This document shows, piece by piece, positions 1-4,840 of a stretch of 9,626 bases of DNA. The translations under genes were made by a program, and so were the position numbers. The DNA is taken from the NCBI GenBank assembly GCA_020029455.1, contig JAIBJH010000090.1, positions 1 through 9,626 of the forward strand, written 5' to 3'. Position 1 is the first letter of the stretch. Every line of letters starts with the position of its first letter. The stretch comes from Hyphomicrobiales bacterium (GTDB taxonomy: Bacteria > Pseudomonadota > Alphaproteobacteria > Rhizobiales > Aestuariivirgaceae). A model generated the notes under the pieces. The model worked only from the letters and a program-made list of their open reading frames with translations. It searched no databases and was not told where the DNA came from.

Positions 1-548
1 AGCGCAAACCCGCCTGCCGCCGCATAGATCTCGGCCTTGCGCCGTGCGTCCGCTACTGCTTCCTTGCGGGCTTCATCCAGCATGGCGTCGGGTTTTGACA
101 CCGCGAACGAGATTCCCTGAACCTGGTTTGATCCCGCGCTCACCGCCGCATCCAGCACACCTCCCATGGCATCGATCTTCCGCACGATCACCGTCACCAT
201 GTTGCTGACCTCATAGCCCACCAGCTTGGGCGGCTGCGATCCCTGGCCATAATCATAGCGCGGACCCACGTTGAAATTGGACGTGACGATGTCTTTCGTT
301 TCAATGCCGGCCTTCTTCAGCACTTCCATCAGCTCGTTCATGGCCTTGCTGTTGGCCGCCAGGGCTTCCTTGGCGGTCGTGCTTGAAGTCATAACGCCCA
401 TGCTGATGGTGGCGAGGTCAGGCACGGCCTGCACTTCGCCATGGCCGCCGATTGAGATGGAGCGCACGATCTTGGCCTCTTCGGCTGAGGCAATGGCCGG
501 CATTAACACCAGAAAGGCTAGGGCGAGTACGGAAAGCAATCGGAACAT
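1..548 (-). CDS. SIMPL domain (DUF541) periplasmic protein, partial
   Basis: The reading frame begins at 548 and runs off the left edge; 182 codons are visible. Residues 1-22 form a clear signal peptide ending AIASA, followed by EEAKIVRSISIGGHGEVQAVPD. That glycine-rich beta strand and the later VGPRYDY, LVGYEVSNMVTV, and ARKEAVADARRKAEIYA segments are typical of the SIMPL/DUF541 family (oxidative-stress defence protein YggE in E. coli). An AAGGAGA ribosome site lies at 563-557, eight bases before the ATG, which fixes the start. The family is exported and loosely linked to stress resistance and outer-surface complexes, but its biochemical activity is not established. It lies 71 bases downstream of amn on the same strand. 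The C-terminal part of the domain is missing because of the window edge, not because of a mutation. Confidence 0.9.
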   Translation of the reverse strand, partial: MFRLLSVLALAFLVLMPAIASAEEAKIVRSISIGGHGEVQAVPDLATISMGVMTSSTTAKEALAANSKAMNELMEVLKKAGIETKDIVTSNFNVGPRYDYGQGSQPPKLVGYEVSNMVTVIVRKIDAMGGVLDAAVSAGSNQVQGISFAVSKPDAMLDEARKEAVADARRKAEIYAAAGGFA

Positions 549-571
549 CAAACAAATCTCCTTCGGAACCT

Positions 572-599
572 AATCTAGGAATAAAATACGGCAAAACAA
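572..599 (-). promoter_or_regulatory. Possible sigma-70 type promoter for the SIMPL gene
   Basis: On the minus strand TTGTTT (599-594) is followed after 16 bases by TAGATT (577-572), just upstream of the AAGGAGA ribosome site. The spacing and AT-rich character fit a housekeeping promoter, but the match is weak and the gene could also be read through from amn. Confidence 0.25.
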
Positions 600-619
600 G
601 GGCAGCCAAGGGAATTTTT

Positions 620-2077
620 TCAGCGGAAGGGCGGCTCGTCAAAACTCCTGAGTTTCCGGGAATGGAGCCCGGACCGGTCGGCCCGGAGCCGTTCCACCGC
701 CGCAAGCCCGATCAACAGATGCTCGCCCACCGCCCGGTCATAGAAGGCATTGGCCGCCCCCGGAAGCTTGATTTCCCCATGCAGCGGCTTGTCGGATACA
801 CACAGAAGCGTGCCATAGGGAACGCGCAGCCGATAGCCCTGTGCCGCCACCGTGCCCGACTCCATGTCCACCGCGATGGCGCGCGATAGGTTGATGCGCA
901 TGCGCTCCTGGCTCCAGCGCAGTTCCCAATTCCGGTCGTCATTGGTGACGACGGTTCCGGTGCGCAACCGTGACTTCAGTGCATCGCCGCTCTCACCCGT
1001 CACATCCGCCGCCGCCTGCTGCAGCGCCACCTGGATTTCTGCAAGGGCAGGAATGGGAATATCGGGTGGCACCAGGCTGTCGAGAATGCGGTCCTGCCGC
1101 AGATAGCCGTGCGCCAGCACATAGTCGCCAATGCGCTGCGACTGCCGCAAGCCGCCGCAATGGCCGATCATCAGCCAGCAATGCGGGCGCAGCACCGCTA
1201 GATGGTCCGTCATGGTCTTGGCATTGGAAGGGCCGACGCCGATATTGACCAGCGTGATGCCACCTCCGCCATCGCTTCGTGTAAGGTGATAGGCCGGCAT
1301 CTGGTAGCGGTGCCACGGCGAGTTCTCCACCAGTGCATCGGTTTCCAGCTTCACATGGTTGCGCGTAATCTCTCCGCCGCCCGGAAGATGCAGGGTATCA
1401 TAGCCCTTGTTCTCGGCGATGCGCTCCAGCGCCCAGGCAATGAACTGGTCCACATAGCGGTGATAGTTGGTAAGCAGGATCCACGGCTGCGTCTTGGACC
1501 AGTGCGTGCCCGTGTAGTGCTGCAGCCGCTTCAGCGAATAATCGACGCGCACCGCATCGAAGAGGGCAAGCGGAAATGGCTCGCTGGGTGGAGGATGGAA
1601 AGTGCCGTCAGCGATCTCATCACCAACCAGCGCCAGCCGCGGCACCGGAAAATGCAACGCCAGCTCTGCTGCGGAAATGCCACCCGCCCCCAGGTCGTCA
1701 CCCTGGTCCAGCACGTAAGGGTAGGGGATTTCCTGGTCGGAAACGCCAACTTCGATCGACGCATCGTAATCCCTCACCAGATAGCTGAGCTGGTCGATGA
1801 GATAGCGGCGAAAGTGGGCGGGCTGCGTCACTGTCGTTGCATAGACGCCAGGCCCCTGAAACTTGGCGAAGGCCCGCGAAATGCTGGGCTGCAAACCTTG
1901 CGACGTGTTTGTGACCTTGAGCAGCGGATAGCGCCATTTGGCGCGTTCGCGGAGCTTTGGAGGCTTCCGGTTCAGCAAATACCCATCGAGTCCCGCCTGG
2001 AGACTCTCTGTTGCTTCGCTGTGCAGGTCCTGGAGTTTCTGGACCGCAGCCTCGGGGCTCAAATGATCGGCTTTCAT
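620..2077 (-). CDS. amn: AMP nucleosidase
   Basis: The protein hydrolyses AMP to adenine and ribose 5-phosphate (EC 3.2.2.4), a cytoplasmic step controlling adenylate levels. From the ATG at 2077 it has 485 residues, against 484 for the E. coli enzyme as I recall it. The N-terminal SPEAAVQKLQDLH matches the family start, so the ATG is preferred over an in-frame GTG at 2122. No strong ribosome site is visible before it. The N-terminal AMP nucleosidase domain carries EIPYPYVLD and the TNYHRYVDQF stretch. The C-terminal nucleoside-phosphorylase-like domain has VNIGVGPSNAK (about 277-287), IGHCGGLR (304-311), AVDMESG (402-408) and CVSDKPLHGE (426-435). The C-terminus LHSRKLRSFDEPPFR is nearly that of E. 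coli. The gene appears intact. It is adjacent to, and may be co-transcribed with, the SIMPL gene. Confidence 0.96.
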   Translation of the reverse strand: MKADHLSPEAAVQKLQDLHSEATESLQAGLDGYLLNRKPPKLRERAKWRYPLLKVTNTSQGLQPSISRAFAKFQGPGVYATTVTQPAHFRRYLIDQLSYLVRDYDASIEVGVSDQEIPYPYVLDQGDDLGAGGISAAELALHFPVPRLALVGDEIADGTFHPPPSEPFPLALFDAVRVDYSLKRLQHYTGTHWSKTQPWILLTNYHRYVDQFIAWALERIAENKGYDTLHLPGGGEITRNHVKLETDALVENSPWHRYQMPAYHLTRSDGGGGITLVNIGVGPSNAKTMTDHLAVLRPHCWLMIGHCGGLRQSQRIGDYVLAHGYLRQDRILDSLVPPDIPIPALAEIQVALQQAAADVTGESGDALKSRLRTGTVVTNDDRNWELRWSQERMRINLSRAIAVDMESGTVAAQGYRLRVPYGTLLCVSDKPLHGEIKLPGAANAFYDRAVGEHLLIGLAAVERLRADRSGLHSRKLRSFDEPPFR

Positions 2078-2179
2078 GTTTGGCCTATAGCATGGGCTGT
2101 CCAAGTCCCAAATACGGGCCACTGGTCATGGTTTGCAAAATCGTCTAGCAGCAGCCTGCCTGTGTATTGCGGGCAGGGT

Positions 2180-2255
2180 GGGCCTGTAGCTCAATGGTTA
2201 GAGCTGACGGCTCATAACCGTCTGGTTCCAGGTTCGAGTCCTGGCGGGCCCACCA
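2180..2255 (+). tRNA. tRNA-Met (anticodon CAT)
   Basis: A full cloverleaf can be drawn. The acceptor arms are 2180-2186 and 2245-2251, with one T-G pair. The D stem is GCTC/GAGC (2189-2192, 2201-2204) and the anticodon stem GACGG/CCGTC (2206-2210, 2218-2222), with loop CTCATAA and anticodon CAT at 2213-2215. The T stem is CCAGG/CCTGG around TTCGAGT. A discriminator A at 2252 and an encoded CCA at 2253-2255 follow. The first acceptor pair G-C and the absence of the three G-C pairs in the anticodon stem argue for elongator rather than initiator Met. A tRNA-Ile with modified CAT cannot be excluded from sequence alone, but the overall sequence resembles alphaproteobacterial elongator Met. Confidence 0.95.
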
Positions 2256-2313
2256 TCCACGCAGAAACATGCTAGGGTAGCTTGCGTACGAAGCACCAGC
2301 CCGAATTCAATTC

Positions 2314-2907
2314 ATGAGCGCGACCATTAGTCAGCCATTTCGCCGTGCCGTTCAGTTCGTCGCCCTGGCGAATCTGGCGTATTTCGGAATCGAATTCATT
2401 GTGGCGCTTGCCATCGGTTCCGTATCGCTATTCGCCGACAGTATCGATTTTCTTGAAGACACTTCGCTGAATCTTTTAATTCTCCTGGCGTTGGGCTGGT
2501 CGGTCAAGCAGCGCGCCCGCATCGGAATGCTTCTTGCGGGCCTGTTGCTGGTTCCTGGCATGGCAACCATATGGACGGCCTGGGGGAAGTTCATGGCGAT
2601 GGTTCCGCCGGAGCCGGTATCCTTGTCATTGACCGGAGGCGGAGCGTTCGTCGTAAACCTGGCATGCGCCTTCTTGCTTGCCCGCCACCGTCATCATAGC
2701 GGAAGTCTCAGCAAGGCCGCCTTCCTATCCGCGCGCAATGACGCATTTGCGAACGTGGCAATCATCGCCGCCGGGTTTGTCACTGCCCAAACTCTGTCCG
2801 CTTGGCCTGACCTGATCGTGGGTATTGGGATTGCTGCAATCAATGCGGATGCCGCGAAAGAGGTATGGCTAGCCGCAAGAAAAGAACATCTGGGAGCTGA
2901 AGCCTAA
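2314..2907 (+). CDS. Short cation-efflux-like (CDF-type) membrane protein
   Basis: A 197-residue membrane protein with about five or six hydrophobic segments. The pattern FADSIDFLEDTSLN (residues 40-53) matches helix 2 of cation diffusion facilitators, where the metal site HxxxD is here D45xxxD49. The helix 5 equivalent SARNDAFANVAIIAAG (139-154) has S139xxxD143 where the family usually has H/DxxxD. A histidine-rich loop, RHRHHSG (124-130), precedes it as in zinc transporters. The cytoplasmic C-terminal domain of typical CDF proteins (about 300 residues) is absent. Family membership is supported by the motif layout, but metal specificity and transport activity are not, because one metal ligand position is changed. 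No convincing ribosome site precedes the ATG at 2314, 58 bases after the tRNA. No terminator was seen after it. Confidence 0.75.
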   Translation: MSATISQPFRRAVQFVALANLAYFGIEFIVALAIGSVSLFADSIDFLEDTSLNLLILLALGWSVKQRARIGMLLAGLLLVPGMATIWTAWGKFMAMVPPEPVSLSLTGGGAFVVNLACAFLLARHRHHSGSLSKAAFLSARNDAFANVAIIAAGFVTAQTLSAWPDLIVGIGIAAINADAAKEVWLAARKEHLGAEA

Positions 2908-2960
2908 TTCATTTCCCCGAAAAGCCAGTTTGAATTTTTAAAGCTTAAGTCCACCAAACT

Positions 2961-3290
2961 TCATTGAAGACTTGTCGATTGATCGCCTGCCGAGAAACAC
3001 TTGATGCGGGTGAAGGCTTCACACTGTGTTCCGCTGCACAGGGCTTCATCGCCAAACATTCTTGCTTCACTCACAGGTTCCCGCGCGAACAGGATCGATT
3101 CCGCAAAACCTTCTGCCTTGCAGAATGCGTCAGCCACCGCCTTGCCGCAGGTCGTGTTGTCAGCAAGGCAGGAAGAGAGGCGCATGCCATCCTGCTGTGG
3201 CGTGAAATAGTTCCTCACGGCGGCATGGGAAGGCACGGTTGTGGCCAGCAGGGCCAGGATTGCAATTGTCGTTTTCATCTCGGTTTTCAT
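2961..3290 (-). CDS. Small exported six-cysteine protein, function unknown
   Basis: The ATG at 3290 gives 109 residues, preceded by GGAGG at 3305-3301 with a 10-base spacer. A second ATG four codons in (3278) is possible. An upstream in-frame ATG at 3440 is rejected because it would bury the signal peptide. Residues 1-23 are a signal peptide with a hydrophobic core (IAILALLATTV) and a likely cut after SHA. The mature part of about 86 residues has six cysteines (C41, C48, C57, C85, C90, C98) in the layout C-x6-C-x8-C ... C-x4-C-x7-C, suggesting up to three disulfides in the periplasm. CGKAVADAFCKAEGF is its most distinctive segment. Small exported proteins with a comparable Cys/Ala/Phe pattern seem to occur elsewhere in Alphaproteobacteria, but I cannot name a characterised family. 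It is the last of four consecutive minus-strand genes for small exported proteins. Confidence 0.75.
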   Translation of the reverse strand: MKTEMKTTIAILALLATTVPSHAAVRNYFTPQQDGMRLSSCLADNTTCGKAVADAFCKAEGFAESILFAREPVSEARMFGDEALCSGTQCEAFTRIKCFSAGDQSTSLQ

Positions 3291-3307
3291 CTTCGTAGAA
3301 CCTCCGG

Positions 3308-3347
3308 GTGGCCCGGCCCTTGAGGGGGCGTTAGTGGACCGGGCCAC
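3308..3347 (-). repeat. Inverted repeat just upstream of the six-cysteine gene
   Basis: GTGGCCCGG (3308-3316) and CCGGGCCAC (3339-3347) are perfect complements, separated by 22 bases. The structure sits between the stop of the 3412-3618 gene and the GGAGG ribosome site at 3305-3301. It has no T-run on the minus strand, so it is not a standard intrinsic terminator. It might attenuate read-through or affect access to the ribosome site. Confidence 0.55.
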
Positions 3348-3411
3348 GCCGGCTGTCTTCCGCCCCCGTTTTGCTGCGCCGTGCAGCAGAAGGGCGAAAT
3401 GGTGGAATGCA

Positions 3412-3618
3412 TCAGACTTCGACGCAGCGGCGCAAATCACAGGGCGTCAGCCGGATGATCATGGGCCACTGGGAGTTCTTGTGAACGATGGTGACATTGG
3501 CCTTCATGACCGGCTTTGACGGCTCGGTGACTGGCTTTGTCACGTGGGCAAAGGCACCGGCCGACAGAAACACGACGGCCAGCGTGGCGGACAGTGTCAG
3601 GGTCTTGATCGTCTTCAT
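3412..3618 (-). CDS. Small exported protein with CX4C motif, diverged third family member
   Basis: A 68-residue protein starting at the ATG 3618, preceded by GGGAGAG (3630-3624). Residues 1-24 are a signal peptide (MKTIKTL, then a hydrophobic stretch ending SAGAFA). The mature part is about 44 residues, with a proline/lysine-rich linker and then ANVTIVHKNSQWPMIIRLTP and CDLRRC. The pattern N-[VM]-T-[IV]-[IV]-x-K-N-x-x-W-x-[VMI]-[VI], followed by C-x4-C, is shared with the proteins at 3998-4192 and 4484-4684. This copy is two residues shorter between the Trp and the first Cys. The family is not one I recognise. The shared core suggests a small beta structure closed by one disulfide, which is inference. 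The upstream block at 3645-3704 is shared with the copy at 4484-4684. Confidence 0.75.
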   Translation of the reverse strand: MKTIKTLTLSATLAVVFLSAGAFAHVTKPVTEPSKPVMKANVTIVHKNSQWPMIIRLTPCDLRRCVEV

Positions 3619-3644
3619 GGCGCTCTCCCGTTTTGGGATCTGTT

Positions 3645-3704
3645 GTTGAACTTGAACTCAGATTTGCATGGGGAGCCGTAACCCGGCCTGAATGCCCCAT
3701 TCAT
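3645..3704 (-). promoter_or_regulatory. Conserved upstream block of the 3412-3618 gene
   Basis: On the plus strand GTTGAACTTGAA (3645-3656) and CTGAATGCCC (3688-3697) followed by TTCAT (3700-3704) occur with exactly the same 43-base offset as at 4715-4774 before the third paralog. The intervening bases differ, which points to two conserved binding or promoter elements. CTGAA-N7-TTCAT is a near-palindrome 70 bases before the start codon. Confidence 0.5.
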
Positions 3705-3719
3705 ATGACGTTCACGCGA

Positions 3720-3734
3720 CCGAAAAAGTTTCGG
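3720..3734. repeat. Short perfect inverted repeat CCGAAA-AAG-TTTCGG
   Basis: Six-base perfect arms lie around a three-base centre. The core GAAAAAGTTTC is repeated at 4269-4279 upstream of the next paralog, there overlapping its CTGAA-N5-TTCAT box. This may be a shared operator remnant. The stretch 3735-3804 shows nothing else I can assign. Confidence 0.4.
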
Positions 3735-3804
3735 ACCACAGAAAAATTCCAACGATTCCATATGGTTCCAGCTAAAATCTCACGCTTTGGAGAAGTCCCA
3801 TCAC

Positions 3805-3859
3805 AAAAATTGGAGCCAGTTCTGCGGCGGCAAATTTGCCGGCGTGGAACTGGCTCCAA
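3805..3859 (-). terminator. Long hairpin terminator after the 3998-4192 gene
   Basis: Arms of 25 bases (3810-3834 and 3835-3859) share one centre. The outer 13 bases, TTGGAGCCAGTTC/GAACTGGCTCCAA, and the inner palindrome CGGCAAATTTGCCG (3828-3841) are perfect, with a few non-pairing bases between them. On the minus strand the stem is followed at once by TTTTTG (3809-3804), giving an intrinsic terminator for the gene ending at 3998. The stem is far longer than a terminator needs. Confidence 0.75.
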
Positions 3860-3905
3860 GTTGGGACAGCGGGGTTGGCGGGGAATCGGCTGTCCGGGAT
3901 TGAGC

Positions 3906-3958
3906 GAAACCGGGGCCAGCCCCTGGCGTGCGGGCTAGCCAGCGCTGGCCCCGGTTTC
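3906..3958 (-). other. Structured 3' UTR stem of copy B
   Basis: A perfect 15-base inverted repeat (3906-3920, 3944-3958; GAAACCGGGGCCAGC) encloses an inner 5-base stem CTGGC/GCCAG (3923-3927, 3938-3942). A smaller hairpin GGACAGC/GCTGTCC (3864-3870, 3889-3895) follows on the transcript before the terminator. The same order of outer stem, inner stem, small hairpin and terminator is seen in copy A. Confidence 0.7.
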
Positions 3959-3997
3959 TATGGCTGGCAGGTTCTGGGAACCCACCAACGAGATTCG

Positions 3998-4192
3998 TTA
4001 GCCCTGCGGCGTGTCGGAACAATCCTCCATGCCGCAGTTTTGCACGGTGACACTGTTCACAACGTGCCAGTTTTGGTTCTTCTCGATAACAGTGACATTT
4101 TGGATATTGGTCGAAGTGCCCGGCGCGATGGAGGCAACCGCAGTTGCCGCCGAACCGAGGACGATAGCCACAAAAAGCACATAGCGAATCAT
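3998..4192 (-). CDS. Small exported protein with CX4C motif, tandem copy B
   Basis: A 64-residue protein from the ATG at 4192, with an AGGGAGG ribosome site seven bases upstream. Residues 1-20 form a signal peptide (MIRYVLFVAIVLGSAATAVA), leaving about 44 mature residues. The mature part has NVTVIEKNQNWHVVNSVTVQ followed by C-GMED-C (C53, C58) and the end SDTPQG. It aligns with 4484-4684 over its whole length, with one two-residue gap and about 69% identity, including the identical blocks VIEKNQ, WHVVN and DCSDTPQ. I do not recognise the family. The two cysteines probably form an intramolecular disulfide in the periplasm. The gene has its own upstream box and terminator, so it looks like a single-gene transcript. 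The third relative is at 3412-3618. Confidence 0.85.
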   Translation of the reverse strand: MIRYVLFVAIVLGSAATAVASIAPGTSTNIQNVTVIEKNQNWHVVNSVTVQNCGMEDCSDTPQG

Positions 4193-4212
4193 GTCGAACC
4201 TCCCTGGTTCGA
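4193..4212 (-). promoter_or_regulatory. Ribosome-site hairpin of copy B
   Basis: On the minus strand TCGAACC (4212-4206), loop AGGGA (4205-4201), and GGTTCGA (4200-4194) form a perfect 7-base-pair stem ending one base before the ATG. The Shine-Dalgarno GGGAGG is split between loop and 3' arm. Copy A has the equivalent hairpin with a changed but still pairing arm. Confidence 0.6.
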
Positions 4213-4266
4213 AGTCTTCTGGTTTAAACGCGGGTACTGATGCTCAGAGATTTCAACGCCGCAGCC

Positions 4267-4281
4267 CTGAAAAAGTTTCAT
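4267..4281 (-). promoter_or_regulatory. Candidate upstream box of copy B
   Basis: CTGAA-N5-TTCAT on the plus strand, 75 bases before the start at 4192. It corresponds to CTGAA-N7-TTCAT at 74 and 70 bases before the other two family genes. It overlaps the TGAAA-AAG-TTTCA palindrome. Whether it is an operator or a -35 region is not decided by the sequence. Confidence 0.4.
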
Positions 4282-4290
4282 GGCCCCGGG

Positions 4291-4320
4291 AAAAAGAAAA
4301 CCCCGGCGGGAGGGCCGGGG
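4291..4320 (-). terminator. Intrinsic terminator after copy A
   Basis: The stem CCCCGGC/GCCGGGG (4301-4307, 4314-4320) with a six-base loop is followed on the minus strand by TTTTCTTTTT (4300-4291). This is a textbook intrinsic terminator for the gene ending at 4484. It lies 193 bases past the start of the 3' UTR. Confidence 0.85.
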
Positions 4321-4379
4321 CTTAAGTTGGGACAGCGTGGGTTGCAGGGGATCGGGGGCTGTCCGGGAGAAAAAGGGTC

Positions 4380-4442
4380 GAAACCGGGGCCGGAAATCTC
4401 TGGCGAGGGGGCGGGTTGAACAGAGGTCCCGGCCCCGGCTTC
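4380..4442 (-). other. Structured 3' UTR stem of copy A
   Basis: Outer 14-base arms (4380-4393, 4429-4442) pair with one A-C position that becomes a U-G wobble in the minus-strand transcript. The inner stem CTCTG/CAGAG (4398-4402, 4421-4425) has a different sequence from the inner stem of copy B but the same place. A GGACAGC/GCTGTCC hairpin (4330-4336, 4358-4364) follows toward the terminator. Confidence 0.65.
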
Positions 4443-4483
4443 TGACGTTGGCGGGCCTTGGGGACCAGCCAATCGTATCTGAA

Positions 4484-4684
4484 TTAGCTTTGCGGCGTGT
4501 CCGAGCAGTCGGCTACGGCGCACTCTTGGACGGTGAGCTCGTTCACCACATGCCAGGTCTGGTTCTTTTCGATCACGGTCATGTTCTTCGGATTGAACTG
4601 GGTGGCAGCATTCGGAGCGATGGCGGCCACGGCGGTGGCGGCGGAACCGATGACGGCGATGACGAAGAGCGAGTAGCGGATCAT
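4484..4684 (-). CDS. Small exported protein with CX4C motif, tandem copy A
   Basis: A 66-residue protein from the ATG at 4684, with a GGGAGG ribosome site (4695-4690). Residues 1-20 are a signal peptide (MIRYSLFVIAVIGSAATAVA). The mature protein of about 46 residues contains MTVIEKNQTWHVVNELTVQ and C-AVAD-C (C55, C60), ending SDTPQS. It is the closest relative of the protein at 3998-4192 and has a two-residue insertion near position 30. No enzyme or binding motif is visible and I do not recognise the family. It is the first of the minus-strand series and is divergent from the amidase gene at 4841. Its own promoter box, ribosome-site hairpin and terminator make it a separate unit. Confidence 0.85.
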   Translation of the reverse strand: MIRYSLFVIAVIGSAATAVAAIAPNAATQFNPKNMTVIEKNQTWHVVNELTVQECAVADCSDTPQS

Positions 4685-4701
4685 GTGAACCTCCCGGGTC
4701 C
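4685..4701 (-). promoter_or_regulatory. Ribosome-site hairpin of copy A
   Basis: On the minus strand GGACC (4701-4697), loop CGGGA (4696-4692), and GGTTC (4691-4687) form a 5-pair stem two bases before the ATG. Compared with copy B the 5' arm changed GAACC to GGACC, keeping pairing through a G-U wobble. Stem position and loop length are the same. Confidence 0.55.
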
Positions 4702-4714
4702 GTAAATCTCAAGC

Positions 4715-4774
4715 GTTGAACTTGAAGCCAACCTAGGAGTTCCCACCGGAATGCCCGCTGAATGCCCTGTTCAT
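4715..4774 (-). promoter_or_regulatory. Conserved upstream block of copy A
   Basis: GTTGAACTTGAA (4715-4726) and CTGAATGCCC (4758-4767) with TTCAT (4770-4774) have the same relative spacing as at 3645-3704. On the minus strand GGGCATTC is also directly repeated, 11 bases apart, within 4767-4749. The block lies in the 156-base divergent space between copy A and the amidase gene, so it could influence both. Confidence 0.5.
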
Positions 4775-4840
4775 TTTCCGTTTAGATTCGTAAGTTTTCC
4801 GCCTTGGGGCCGCTCGGCGCGATAAAACTGAGGAATTTCA

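Larger units (their letters stand above)
3858..4212 (-). repeat. Duplicated unit, copy B (gene plus UTRs)
   Basis: This 355-base stretch and 4324-4701 are homologous from the ribosome-site hairpin through the coding region to the 3' stems. Both terminator-proximal ends read AAGTTGGGACAGCG, and both contain GGACAGC...GCTGTCC and a long GAAACCGGGGCC stem. The encoded proteins match at about 44 of 64 aligned positions. The two copies are tandem, about 110 bases apart, indicating an old direct duplication. Confidence 0.8.
4324..4701 (-). repeat. Duplicated unit, copy A (gene plus UTRs)
   Basis: Homologous over its 378 bases to 3858-4212, with small insertions in the loops and in codons around residue 30 of the gene. 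The terminator stems themselves differ between the copies, while the AAGTTGGGACAGCG junction next to them is kept. Confidence 0.8.

Noticed and set aside
2155..2177. Hairpin CCTGCC/GGCAGG just before the tRNA
   Set aside because: A 6-bp stem with an 11-base loop and no T-run. It could arise by chance in GC-rich DNA, and no function is supported.
2180..2255. tRNA-Met as an integration site for a mobile island
   Set aside because: No integrase was found and no repeat of the tRNA 3' end was recognised downstream to 9626. The neighbouring genes do not look phage- or plasmid-derived.
1202..2275. Long open frame of 357 codons on the plus strand
   Set aside because: It is antisense to amn, whose protein matches the known enzyme end to end, and it runs through the tRNA. 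The frame has no recognisable domain.
3308..3412. CRISPR-like or regular direct-repeat array
   Set aside because: Repeats in this region are inverted and unevenly spaced. No regular repeat-spacer pattern is present anywhere in the window.
3801..4022. 73-codon open frame on the minus strand
   Set aside because: It lies over two long inverted repeats and the terminator. The translation is Pro/Gly/Arg-rich with no signal or motif.
4278..4712. Overlapping open frames of about 140 codons on both strands
   Set aside because: They cross the small exported gene, its terminator and 3' stems. Composition is G/P/R-rich, as expected from GC-rich shadow frames.
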